64,000 nucleotides of DNA from Cyprinodon diabolis (lineage: Eukaryota; Chordata; Actinopteri; Cyprinodontiformes; Cyprinodontidae): positions 31,543,510 to 31,607,509 of the forward strand of contig CM060068.1 in the NCBI GenBank assembly GCA_030533445.1. Reading direction: 5' to 3'. Every line of letters begins with the position of its first letter. Position 1 is the stretch's first letter. The position numbers and the translations under genes were made by a program. Shown here in pieces: positions 21,501 through 32,689 of the stretch. Below the pieces are notes generated by a model that was not told where the DNA came from, made no database searches, and saw only the letters and a list, made by a program, of their open reading frames with translations.

Positions 21501-24500
21501 AGGTAATGGAGATTGATTTCCTAACTGCAGGTTTGAATTATTTGTTTGTTTGTTCTTCCTCTTAACTTCATGGGAAAGTGCCACAGAACCAAACTCATGA
21601 GCCCAAGTTCTTCTCAACGTTCAGACCAGTGAAGCTAAATGGCCACAAGAGTTTTGTTTTATGTAACAAGGAAGTGGTTTGAAAAAAAAAGTAAGTAAAG
21701 TTGATGGGAAGCAAGTTTTCTATGAGAAAACGCAGAGAACTTGTTCCAAGCTCTGGCAGAGGCATTTAAAAGAAGCTGCAGGGATGTTTTATTTAGTTAA
21801 ATAGAAATAATTTATACCAGGGGTAACCAATTGAAAATCAGCGGCGTCCGATTAAAGAAAATCAACAACTAATAAAGGTCCAGAGACATTTTTTATTACA
21901 ATTCTTTACTTTAAACAGCATTTAACTTCAAAATAAAAATCAGGTGTTTATGCATAAATGTTATACATTGACTTTTTGAATAAAGAATATAAAAAAATAG
22001 AAAGTTTTTCCATTTTAAAATCTAAATTGTTTTTGAAGTACAGAACAACAACCTTTCAGTTTGGTATATAGACAATTACCTGGCTCACTTTTTTTTTATT
22101 TTTATAAACCACCTGAACCTTGAACATTATTTTTTTTCTATCTTCTTTTTCTTTCTTTTTTCTGTCTTAATAAGAGCAGTGGGCTTTATGCTGCCCTTCA
22201 AGGCTTTAAACCTGGGTTTGAATGGAGACAAAGCCATTCTCAAGCACATATTAAGGTGCTCATTATGAGCCAGGATCCATATTAATTTTTGAATCTGTTT
22301 ATGGTGGAGAATCCTGCTTCACGGCAGCAGGTTTAGCCAAACATACTCAAAATGTGCAGGGTCATCTTTGAGCATGCCATTTCACTTCTCTTTCACCAGT
22401 TCACCATGCTTCTTCCAGCAGTCCACACTTTCTCTGCTCTTTTTTTCTTTGTCTTCTCCTTCTTTCCCACCGCCTGGCTTGCCACAGGTTTGCCTACTGT
22501 ATCTAAAAGTAGCTAGCAGCAGCAACCCAGACTGGCAGCAGCTCATTGGATATCCCGGGATATCCAATGTATCCCATGTAGCCTGGTGCCGGACGCTCTG
22601 GATGGCTTTACAATACACACAGGAGAAGCGGTGCAAGTGATGATTAGACACATGATTTAAATAACGTTGGGTCCAAGGAGCAGGAGGCGGGTCCAGATCA
22701 GGACCCTGATCCGCTAAAGCCGGGCATACACTGCGTTTTTTGTTTTTTTTTCAAACCAAAGGGTTTCGTTGTACAGTGTGAGTTCATAGCTTATGATGCA
22801 TGTTCAGCCGAATGCTCTCATGCGATCTACCGGCTCACACTGTATGTCTAAAAACCATGTCAGACTCTGTTCCGCAGTGAGATGGCGCTACTCAGACTTG
22901 TCTATCAGGAGGCCAAACGAATAGAAGAGGAATATGACGCTCATTAGAGTGAACTGCGCTGCTTTGGCAACTTGTGCAATTTTGTGCTGAAAGCTCTAAA
23001 AAGAAAAGGCGACGACGTATTTGAACAAAAACATGGCTGAGCGGACATGGTTACTACGGTCTGTTAATTTTAAAGAAAGAAACAGAATAAAACATGTTTG
23101 ATTTTCTCCCGACCTCACAATTCCTGATCAGGAGGTGGTTGTGAGAGGCTGATCGCCCCTGGTTACCCCCACGTACACTAAACAACGCACGATCTGGCTG
23201 AAAGTCGGCCGATCAGAAAATTCTCGCACAACTGGAAAATCGTCCCTAAGGGGCAAAAAAATGCACATCGTATGCCCGGCTTAATCGTGACCTCTAAATT
23301 ATAATATCAACATCATGATGCAATTAAAACATGGAAAACACTCCTCAGTTGTGACAGTGTTCAACAATGGAAGTCAATCTTTTTACAGTTTAAAGGAATA
23401 TGACGTAACCTTTAACCACTGGGGGTGTGACTGGATGTCACAAAACAAAATGGTCTCAGTGTTTTGGGATCTGATAGCAGAAAACTTTGGACTCGCATTG
23501 AGAATTGATGGAGATACTTGTAAAGACATGCTACATTCACCCCTCTAGTTTAAATCTGACACCAGAAAACTCAAAGTATGTCTGATCAGGAAAGGGTTAT
23601 CTCTGTTATGTTGCATGAAGGTAACTTTTTGGGTTAGTCCTGCCGTTTAACTGGAGCTCAGACAACCGTAGAGCTGCCTTCTGGGTCATACGACTCATTC
23701 CATAACAGATCTGACCCTCAAAAGTTGCATAGATGAGTTTTTGAGAAGAACAGCCTGCACGATGCATTGATACACACCAAGTGCTATATGCTGACCTGCA
23801 AATCATTTATTATATCCCAAAGTAAGCCAATACTTGGGTTAAAAGTTACACAATGTTGCATTACAATACAAAAACATGAGCAAAACCGAAATTATACATG
23901 GACATGTAAAAAAGAAAATATATTTCTGATAAGAGACTAGAGGAGCAAAAGTTGATGTTATGCAACAGTTTGTCTGCAGCAAAAACGTAATTATTTTCCT
24001 TCACTTGGTTAAAGGAAAAGTTTCTCTATTTAACATTTTCAATGGACCTCATAAGTCTTCAGAAATGTGCGGTTGCATATGAATGTAGCAGTGAGAAGGA
24101 AATCTAAAAGGTCTTAAAAAGAGGATTAACAAAAGAAACCACAAGGGCCCTGGAACAAAACCCTGCAGTACGCCGTTTTAAAGTGAAGTAAGTTGAAGTC
24201 GATTTGGAAAAACGATCAGTGTGACACAACCATAAGGAAACCATTTAAAAGCACCTCCTGAAAATCTAATTTTTCCTTGATAAAAGAACAATAGATGAAA
24301 TTAGATGCTTTAGAACTTCAAATTTTTTCCTCCTCTTTATCATAAAGCTGTCATTGAGTCATTAGTTCTTCGCCATCATCTATCCTCAATCTTTGTTAAA
24401 GGCATGCTAAACACCTGCCCACATTACAGCTCCTCAGCCAATCAGCATCATATATGCATATTGCAGCTTCCTGCACTGCCTAGTATAAAAATCTGCCCTG

Positions 24501-27500
24501 TGCAGAGAGAAAGCACTTATAAAAAGCCTCTGATTGATCAAGTTGTGGTAATGCCCTGCATTAGATTGAAAGTAATGTAACTGTGTTACAGATATGTGAA
24601 AAGTAATTGGTTAGATTACTTTTTTAATGAGAAACTAAGGCAGTTACTGGTGCTGTTATTATGTAATGCTGTTACATAAAAATACTGTTTATTTTACTTT
24701 CAGGGTTTTGGCTTCTTTATCTCAGTGGCACATGTTGTGACACATGTCACTTTCACATCTTAACTTGTTTTTTTTTTTCCGCTGCTGTCTGGGGGGGTTT
24801 GATACATGCAGTTAATTTGTATGAAAGAGAACCTGTCTCCTTTCTGATGGTTTGCAGGGCTGCAAGTCACACTGCTGTTATTACATGCATGTAACCATGG
24901 CACCTTTAAACCTCTGGAAATTACAGACAAGGACAGGGGATTTCTCTTGCTGATTTATTTTTACTGTGCTCCGTATTGTAAAAGAGTCTTGAGATGTTTC
25001 TTTCAGATGTCTCCACAGCGGCACCTCCATGGTGTGTCAGAAGAGGAAAAAGGTTTGAAGTTGTCGACGCTTTCCCGAATTGTTTAATGCTAGATTTACC
25101 TTAGTTTATCTTAACATTGCAATGTAAGGAAAGTAAATAAAAAATAAGCATTGCTGGTATTGATCAAATAGAAAGTTTGGGGACCTTATCTTAAAGTAGA
25201 GAAGGTTTAGTTTTCGTTTAGTTTGTATAAAAACTAAACTATAAACAATCGGCATTTGGTTCCCTTCCCGCTAGCTAAAACGAAGCCATGTCCAACGCCT
25301 CGCTGGCATGCTGTGTGGCCTCTGTCCCCCCCGTAGCTGCTTGTCTGGTGACGCCATTATGTTGGGTTAGCGTTGATGATGTCACTAGTGTGACAAAAAT
25401 CAGGAAAGTAAACAATAGAGAGATACATGTAAGGAAGCCAGGGCGAAGTATGTGCGGTTTATTGTTTCGCTCAATTATCTCTCCGAATCCCTCTCACCAG
25501 TGCTGCTCCAAGTTGTTTCTGCTTGTTTTATCAGAAGCATCTGGCACAGTTTGTTGACGTCCGCACATTGCATTCAATGGTGTTGCGTAATTTAGCGGGT
25601 CAAACCGCCTCTGGCATTCGCACAGCATCCCGGGGCGATTTTAACGCAGGTCGCCTGACGAATCTGAGAAGATGTACCCACTGCCGATTGTTCCAGGTTT
25701 TTTGGCTGATGGGAATGTGGGATAAGAATTTTGTATTTGAGATAAAAATATAACTCAGTTTTAATTTTAAATTTTAAATTAAATTAGTTTTAAATACTCC
25801 AGGATAGGCGTCCATGCAGTCCATGCAGAAACTTCTGTAAAGTTAGATTTCCACATTTTAAAAATGCATCTTAACGCTATGACCATATCATAAACTACTG
25901 CAATTAATACAAGTATTAATTTGACCTACATTGTCCTAAATATTAAAGGTACACTATGCAACCGGTGTTGATTTTCCAGCGAGGCTCCCCCCAGAGGGCG
26001 AAAGTAAAAGTGCACTGTCGTAAATATGCTCAGCTGTTCTCCTGGTTTCTCCGTCAAGCCAGGCGCAGTTGTTTTGAGCTTAGCAGACAGGCGAACCCAA
26101 CGAATGACAGCGAATGATGCGTTCACACTGGACGCAGCTGGCGCGACAGAAGCAGCGAGTTTACATGCAAAGTCAATGGTTGACGCGCGTCAACGCGCAG
26201 CAAAAGGTCCGCTGCGCGTTTTGAGTAGTAAACGCGCTGCTGCTCGAGATGGAAAAATTGAATTTTTGCTGCTCGACGCGCCGCGTCAACCAATCAGAGA
26301 AGCTGATCTGGGAGCTGGCAGGGAGAGAGACACAGCGCTGATGATCAGAGCGCTATGATCACTCCTCTTAAACAGTTTATTGACGCCTAAATTAACTTCA
26401 AATGCAGAAATCTGCCGGCAGAATATGTTGGCTTTTATTATCCTGCTGCCTGCAGTTTGGATTATTTAGATGAAAAACACCTACCAGCTGCCGCAGGGAA
26501 CCGCGAGGAGGCGACCCGGCCAGAGGCTGCTGATGAAGGGATTCCTACTGTCGGCGCACCGCTGGTATGTGGGGGTCTGAGCGGCTCCGACAGAAAAAAT
26601 ATTGGAAGGCAGAATTATAATCTGAATGAACTGACTGCACTGATTACGTTTTCAGGTGGACTTTCTCACTTAAAAACATATTAAAACTACTTTATTCCCA
26701 CTGATCACAGCAAATATAGCTGCAAGGCAGAGAAAGGATAGTGAAGCTCCGCCCAACGCGCGTCAGACACACTTTTGCACCACGCAGCCAGAGCAGCGAA
26801 GCTGCTTCAGCCGCGCGTCAGAACTAACTGGTACAAGCAGTAGAAATGAAGCAGCAGACGCGATTTTGCTGCTTTTGCTGCGTCCGGTGTGAAAGCAGCG
26901 CTGCACAAAGATCGCCACTGTGCTAGCAACGAGCATGCTTTTAACTGGGGGCGTGTAGCAGTTCTCGCCGTAAAGCAAGACCGACTCTCGCGAGACTTCT
27001 GAGCCTGTGGGTGCGGGTCGGTGCTCCTGCAATTGCAAGTGCGGTATTTCCCCCACAGACCACCAGGGCGGCCGAGAATACCTTTGTTCAACCTGAAATG
27101 ACTCATTTAATCATCCAAAACGTTATGGAACACATTAATTAACTGAAAAATGTTGCATAGTGTGCCTTTAAAGTAGCCGTATAATAATATTTAAGGGTTG
27201 CAGGTTCATGTCTAAAGGTCATATCACAGAAAAGTGATATGACCTTAAAAGCAGGTTAAGTTTGTAATCAGACCTGTTCCTGTTGGACCAAGAGCTTGAA
27301 AATCTCACTCTCTTCTGTTAAAGAAGCAGATGATTAAATATTTTTCCTTTTGAAAATTCCATATTTCTCAGAACTTTAAACTTTGTTTCCCTCCCTTTCT
27401 CTCGGCTCAGGTACCCAGATACTGCCGACACGGCTGCAGCCATCAACCAGCTGGGCTGTAAACATGTCAGTAAGAGTGTCGGCGAGAGCCACGTGGACGA

Positions 27501-27606
27501 GAAGAACAAGCTGGTCACCACCTGCGCCTTCATGTGCAACGCCCCTATTCACGAAATCTTTGATGGAATCGGATCCATGGTGCAGGGCGTCCTGAAGCTG
27601 GCCTGA
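18518..27606 (+). CDS. gatd3: ES1/GATD3 DJ-1-family glutamine amidotransferase-like mitochondrial protein
   Basis: Four exons: 18518-18715, 20937-21108, 21192-21390 and 27411-27606, with consistent phases, giving 254 residues (human GATD3 about 268). The N-terminus ([20 protein letters not shown]) is Arg/Ser/Leu-rich and without acids, as expected for a mitochondrial presequence up to about residue 30. The DJ-1/PfpI-like core starts [20 protein letters not shown] and continues with [15 protein letters not shown], the nucleophile-elbow region [16 protein letters not shown] (Cys165-Cys166), VTTCAFMC and [11 protein letters not shown]. The family is matrix-located; deglycase-type activity has been proposed for relatives but the fish ES1 role is not settled (zebrafish ES1 affects mitochondrial size in cones). 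The start is chosen at the CGCCATG context; an in-frame TTG upstream is not used. In mammals this gene is not beside CLN5, so its position here is notable. Intron 3 is 6 kb and filled with nested elements. Confidence 0.94.
19311..19860 (-). repeat. L2 LINE 3' end and associated repeat in gatd3 intron 1
   Basis: Bases about 19560-19760 are, on the minus strand, the same 3' region as the L2 element at 51470-51610: shared phrases are CTGCTGGAGGTTTCTTC, CACTGTCGCTACAAGCAT and CAACTGGTTTTTCCTTAG. Bases 19311-19440 are another common fish repeat (AATAGAATTTATCTTTATTG, then CTTGGGGAGCAGTGTGGG). Confidence 0.7.
20422..20811. mobile_element. hAT-type GATTAATCG repeat in gatd3 intron 1
   Basis: Starts TAGGGCTGAAACAATTTAAT and ends ATTAGTTGCAGCCAT, which are complementary terminal repeats. 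The interior matches other copies (GGAGTATAGAGACTGTAAAA, CTGTCAATATGCTCTATCC). Target duplication is not clear. Confidence 0.75.
21391..22717. other. gatd3 intron 3, left part
   Basis: Decayed repeat-like DNA with no recognisable transposase. A perfect 26-bp palindrome centred on CCCGGG lies at 22544-22569. ORFs here (up to 90 codons) have no family signal. Confidence 0.5.
22718..23281. mobile_element. PIF/Harbinger-type MITE in gatd3 intron 3
   Basis: Inverted ends AGCCGGGCATAC and GTATGCCCGGCT are each flanked by TAA (22715-22717 and 23282-23284). The 564-bp interior is non-coding. It uses the same TAA target as the MITE at 3072 but the ends differ in sequence, so it is a different family. 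Confidence 0.8.
23285..25942. other. gatd3 intron 3, middle part
   Basis: No exon was recognised. The known ES1/GATD3 protein continues directly from exon 3 to exon 4, so no additional coding exon is expected. Around 24580-24720 GTTAC/GTAAC repeats suggest an old MITE. ORFs at 23315 and 25288-25753 lack family signal. Confidence 0.5.
25943..27172. mobile_element. Composite non-autonomous DNA element with nested inner MITE
   Basis: Outer ends TTAAAGGTACACTATGCAAC and (complement) TTAAAGGCACACTATGCAAC are inverted repeats of 20 bp with one difference. Inside, about 26118-26898 has its own inverted ends (TTCACACTGGACGCAGC and complement of GCTGCGTCCGGTGTGAA) and is CpG-rich (CGCGCGTCAACGCGC). 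Part of it (26146-26345) recurs inside the pogo ORF at 5398-5578. No transposase is encoded. Superfamily is uncertain. Confidence 0.7.
27215..27246. repeat. Short perfect hairpin before gatd3 exon 4
   Basis: Two 13-bp complementary arms (27215-27227 and 27234-27246; core GGTCATATCAC) are separated by AGAAAA. It lies in the intron about 165 bp before exon 4. Function unknown. Confidence 0.8.
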
Positions 27607-27793
27607 TCCCACCAAGTTTGTAGAGGACTAGAAACGAGTGCTGGAGGGTAGATTTGCAAAGTTCTGTTTGTAGATGAGCTGATGCCTTGTATGTTTGAAA
27701 TGTATTAAAAACTCCTGAACCTTTAGCTTTTTGGGGGTTAATTCTGTCAGATAAATCATGTTGGTTTTTAATTTGTTTCAGGATAAAAAAGGC

Positions 27794-27835
27794 TTTATTT
27801 CTCGGTTTCATTTATTCTATAAATCAATCAATAAA
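27794..27835. terminator. Opposed poly(A) signals of gatd3 and acod1
   Basis: On the plus strand AATAAA at 27830-27835 suits gatd3 (stop at 27606). On the minus strand AATAAA lies at 27816-27811 and 27799-27794, about 140 nt beyond the acod1 stop at 27951. If both are used, the two 3' UTRs overlap by tens of bases as natural antisense. Confidence 0.5.
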
Positions 27836-27950
27836 ACAATTTGCATCAGAGTTAATTTCACATCAAGCACTTTAAAATAAAATATATAAATATTTACATT
27901 GTTTGTAACTTAATTTTCCACCAAGACACACTGTATAAAATTGTTCCCGG

Positions 27951-30900
27951 TCAGATTGTTCTCATGCCGTACACCCGCTGATGAGCATTGCTGTTCATTC
28001 TCAGATACGAGCCTAACACTGAGCACTCTGAAACCTTCTCAATGTTCCCAACCACATCAATCACTCCTTCCACCCCCTCTGCGCTCAACACCGAAGAGGC
28101 ATTCAAGCTGAACTTCTCCACCAGGTCTTCCTGACTCAGTGGCTTCCTCCAGTGTCCATAAAAGGTATTACACCTGGCTGTGCAGCTTTCCCCCTGAGCT
28201 GTTTCTATCTGGACCTCACAGTACATCTTGTCGAAGCTCGGTTGGTTATCTGCAGGCGTCTCGATCTCGACTTTAGACAGCAGCTCCTTCAAAGCTGGCC
28301 GGTTGATTTGATCTTGGTGGAAGGACGCTACCGTCACTCTGTTGTCCATCAGGGCCGAGCAGGCGTTGAACTGAAACGAGTGCCTGGCTTGATGCTCTGT
28401 GGTGGGTAAGGGGCAGTTGATGTATTTTGATGGAGGAACTCTGAGGGTCACTCGTTGGATCTGGCTGAGGTCAAAGATTGTCTCTTGGAGCTTTGCACGG
28501 GCAGACAGAGCAGCATCCACCAGCCAGTGCATGGCCAGATGAGCAGGGATACGCTTGAACGCCACATCCTGATCTTCTAAAATCCACTTAAAGGCATTAG
28601 TAGCACAGTCCGGCATTGCTGAAGGGCTGTAGTCATTGTAGTAAACTCCCAGACCTCTATTCATGTCCAGTATGGCCTGGTTTCCTTCCAGTCCCATCGC
28701 TGCCAGCTGGGCAGCTTCTAAGCCTCTTCGAGCTGCGTTCCCTATGTGGAGAGGTTTGGTTTGAGTGGCGGCGTTGGCTAAAGGTGCCCCAGCAGAGGAG
28801 GCTGCAATGGCCAGCGCATGACTGCACTGAGAAGGAGACAGGCCGAGGAGTTTGGCTGAGGCTGCTGCGCTTCCCATAACTCCAACAACACTGGGGGGAT
28901 GAAACCTGAGGGTTAAAGACAAAGCAAAGGGTTACTGGAGGACCAGATGACTTCTTCCTTCCAAATATAGACCAACAATGAATGGTTCATGCCTGTGAAC
29001 AGATGCCACCCTGCAAGACTTGCTATTTGGAGCAGAATGTAATCCTTGATTGATTGACTTTATTGATCTCACAGTGGAGAAATTTCCTCGTTACATCAAC
29101 GAGTCAGTTTTTATCAATGCAAACTCATTGTTTACACAGACAAGCAAAATCTACACGGAAACAGCAGAAAAACTTATTTTCTCTAGAAGTGAAAAATGGT
29201 AGAACCTAATTCCAAAGACCTGAGAGAGTGGCAGAGTGGTTTATCTGAAACATTTACTGAGGAGGGCTGAATAGAAACACGCTCCAAATATTTATGCTTT
29301 ATCTAGACTGAAACAATTATTTGGACTAATCCTGACAAACTGATTATTAAAATCATTTAGTAATTAATTACCAGTAATCACAACTGGAATATCCAGACTA
29401 ATGCCTTTAGCAGACAGAGTAACACACTTTTACAATTTACCAAATGTATTAAAAAAATAAACAATTGGTCTTTAAAACAGAAAACCATTTTTTTTGTCCA
29501 TCATTATGCTCAATCCAGAACTTCACAAGTGGAATAGTTTTAGTTTTACTTGGTTTAAATTTTGAACAAAATTATCTTCAAGGGACTGTTCGCTATTAGA
29601 TTATTGTTCTATTGAAAAAAAACAATCTTTAGTTCCAACTTTATATGTAAAAATACAAAAATCTGTTCCCTTAGATCCACTGAACAATTCTGTATTGTTT
29701 TGTTAAGAGACCGTCACATAGAATCAGACAAAAATTTTAGAACATTTATGGCAGAAACATGAAAAACATGCAAAAATGTCCAGGTTAATTGAAGGCCCAC
29801 TAATCCCTGATGAACAAAATTCACTTAAAAAAAATTAAGAGTATTAAAATAAGAAACAATAATTCACTTCCTCCATAATTTATAGTCTTAAATCAACTTT
29901 AGGTGCTTTTTAATAATCTTGAGAATGAGCCTTTTTTTTAGCTCCAAAGTAAAATTTGATTAAGATTTCACCTTTCAGGGATGTTGTAGGCCTCCTTGGA
30001 GAATCTCATCAGCCGCCCTTGCACCTCGATGCCAACATTAAACGCCAACAGCAGGTCTAGACCAGAAGGCCTGCTGGGCAGCGTCTCCGCCAGCGCCAGC
30101 AGAGCTGGCAGAACGGCTCCAGAGGGATGAGTAGCTGGATGCCAAGTGTCGTCAAAGTCCATGGAGTGAACCTTGGGTTACAGAGGTTATCCAAGATCCT
30201 AATTATACAGAGCTTTGCAAACATTTTTTATGTTGTCAAGTTAAAACCACAAACCCTGGTGTTTTTATGGAGATTTTATACTAGCACAAATAACATATCA
30301 CTTTAAAGTGCACTTTGAAATTTTATAATGAAATAAATGAGGTTTTGACATGTACAATTAGAAAGGTTTGAGCCGGAAGCATTTTTCAAAAGATACTAAA
30401 TTGGCAAACTTACTGCGATGCCGTTGACAAAAGCAGCATAATAAGGAGGCAGAGTTATCTCTGATCTTCCCCAAATACTGCTCCTATACTCAGATGTGAA
30501 CAGCTGCAATCAAAAAAATTTGCACAAATGATCTTTACTAAACAGTGGAGCTTCCAGGTTTTACTCACAGATCATCTCAGTATAATTATGACTTAGATAG
30601 ATGGTTGTTGTGTTGGAAAAACAAATGATTTTACTCCTCTCGCTTTACCTGGCTGTACCTAAGAGCCTTTTGGAAGACATCTGTCCTGGTTCCTAGCAGT
30701 CCTACACCCAGGGTGTCCAACATCATCCTTTTGCTCCTGTTTATCACCACATCTGTCAGCTGACAGGACCTTAATGCATGGATTCCTGCTCCAAAGCTCT
30801 CTGTAATACCCTGCAAAGGTGAAGCACAGCAATTCAGAGACAAACACTAATTGTTACTAAAATATATGAAGATGTGGTAGAAATAATTAGATGAAGTATA

Positions 30901-30996
30901 AATATTTTTGAAATACAAATAAAATGGAGTAAATTCTGCAGAGAAAATGCTGAAAAATGTAAATCTCTCAGAAATCAGCAGTACCTTGCGCAGCAT
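27951..30996 (-). CDS. acod1: cis-Aconitate decarboxylase (immune-responsive gene 1)
   Basis: Five exons on the minus strand: 30996-30985 (MLRK), 30810-30649, 30503-30414, 30171-29972 and 28905-27951, all phase-compatible, giving 472 residues (human 481). It is a MmgE/PrpD-fold enzyme that decarboxylates cis-aconitate to itaconate in mitochondria of activated macrophages. All active-site residues known for the human enzyme are kept: Asp93, Thr97 and His103 (MDFDDTWHPATHPSG, identical numbering), His157 (RFHPPSVVG; human 159), Lys205 (TQTKPLHIGNAA; human 207) and His277 (PAHLAMHW). The identical numbering of the first three supports the 4-codon first exon, which resembles the human MMLK start. 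The C-terminus ends shortly after CSVLGSYLRMNSNAHQRVYG, without the longer human tail. Teleosts can have acod1 and an irg1-like paralogue; synteny with cln5 and kctd12 favours acod1 itself. Confidence 0.93.
29304..29642. repeat. hAT-type repeat in acod1 intron 4
   Basis: Diverged relative of the GATTAATCG family: TAGACTGAAACAATTATT at the left, with GCAGACAGAGTAACACACTT, TGCTCAATCCAGAACTTCAC and GATTATTGTTCTATTGAAAA inside. Ends are decayed. Confidence 0.55.
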
Positions 30997-30999
30997 TGT

Positions 31000-32630
31000 T
31001 TGCACTCAGCCAGTGTCTGGTGTGAAGAAACAACATAAAGGATGCTTGTCTTTTATAGTAAAATAACCTGCCTGAGGGCTGGTCTGCCAAATTTCCAGAG
31101 TGGCAAAAATCCAGCTGTCTGGTGAGAAGTGTGTACTTTCACAATGACTGGATGTTGCCTTATCACTTTTTTTTTTTAATCTGACCGTTTTCAGAATCGT
31201 CCTGCAAGATGTTTTGCTTTTGCTTTTGTGGCAACAGCTTCAGCTGAAGTGGTACATTCAATTTGGAAATATAACATAATTTTTGGATTAAAAACTAAAA
31301 CTGAGGTTTTTAGCCCATATTAACAATGACTGCGTTTAGGAGGAAAAAAAAGGGGAAACTCACAAGCATCAGAAAGTTATTACTGTCAAGTACGGGAGTG
31401 ACTGAATCATGCTGCGAGAGTTTTATGCTGTAGGAGAGACTAACAGACTCCACGGATTAGATGACATCATATGTAAATGCCCTTATGAAGAAATGTGTAA
31501 GTAACATGTCACATATATCATCAAGATTTTAAAACTTGAGAAAACATGGGTCTTCCAACAGGCAGTGACCGTCAGTAAACAACAGAACAAAAAGGTCAAT
31601 GTTTTGGAGTGCCCCTATTAGAAAAGAAGTGATTTAAATCCGGCTGAAAAGACTCAAAATATGCAGTTTAAAGGTGTCCTTTAAATGTATGTAAAAATGT
31701 GAATATAAAGGAAGAAATAAAACATTAAAAGCTTAAATAAATAATGTGATCTCTTGTTATTGGGCATTAAGTAAAACCAAATAATTGTTATTATCTAAAC
31801 TGCCCCAAAACAGAGAGATCTTTGTCTGTTTTAACTTTGGACAGTGAGAAGAAAAAAATGCTTTTGGTCTATTTATAGAAATAATTTTATTATCTGGATT
31901 CAAAATTATGTAAATTTCTCATTTATGTTTTCAAGCTTGTAATGCAACAACTTCTAAATTTTATTGAATCCTAATGAATGCACATACTTTGAGACATTGA
32001 GTAAAGTTTACTTTAAATTTTTATTCAGGGAAATGTATTTTAAAAATCTGCTACTTTACCTTTCATATTGTCTTTTACAATAATTGTATTTTATTTAAAT
32101 CAGAGGCCATTGAAGTTCAATGTTTGGAAATAGGAACTTCTGCAAAGGGAAACATGTCACGAGTCTAAAACAAGTCACACACCCACAACCACCTGACTAA
32201 GCACATTTCATTTTAAACAGCTAAAATGAGAACTCTCACCCAGCTTAGACAAGAGGCTGGAAATGGACGAAATTAGAAAATTACAAAAAAATAGAATACT
32301 TTGAAGGTTTATGTTATATGATGTCAATAAAACAGATGTCTGACTGAACAGGATTTACAAAAATCACAGTAAAATGACGCAATCTTAGAAATGACAAGTT
32401 GCGGTTTGAAAAGTTCAGTTATGAAATATGCTTTAGAATTTCTTTTTTGCAGGAAAATAATCTCACCCTGAAATCTTTGATAAATCTTTAATAAATGAAT
32501 TGATTTTTTTTTTAAATCACTCTTTTTAACATCCTTTAAACAAAATGTAAGTGAGCCTTCAAATATATTTTTTTATCTAATTTTAATTGTGTACTAGTAT
32601 CACTTTAAGCAGCACTGTGTGCATTGGTAG
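31000..32630. other. acod1 upstream region
   Basis: AT-rich DNA (poly-T and poly-A runs) upstream of acod1. Apart from the ISRE-like site I see no repeat boundary or coding exon here. Confidence 0.5.
31349..31360 (+). promoter_or_regulatory. ISRE-like site upstream of acod1
   Basis: AAAGGGGAAACT matches 10 of 12 positions of GAAANNGAAACT, about 355 bp before the acod1 start codon. ACOD1 is interferon- and LPS-inducible through IRF factors in mammals. Use of this site is inference. Confidence 0.3.
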
Positions 32631-32689
32631 AGGTGGGAATCGGATCATCCCAGGCTCTGAAATCACATGAAATTATAAAACAAAAAAAA

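Noticed and set aside
25008..25055. Possible additional gatd3 exon preceded by TTTCAG
   Set aside because: The protein already joins exon 3 to exon 4 without a gap ([13 protein letters not shown]).
26026..27106. Several ORFs up to 110 codons on both strands
   Set aside because: They come from the CpG-rich nested MITE; repeats of the same DNA occur elsewhere.
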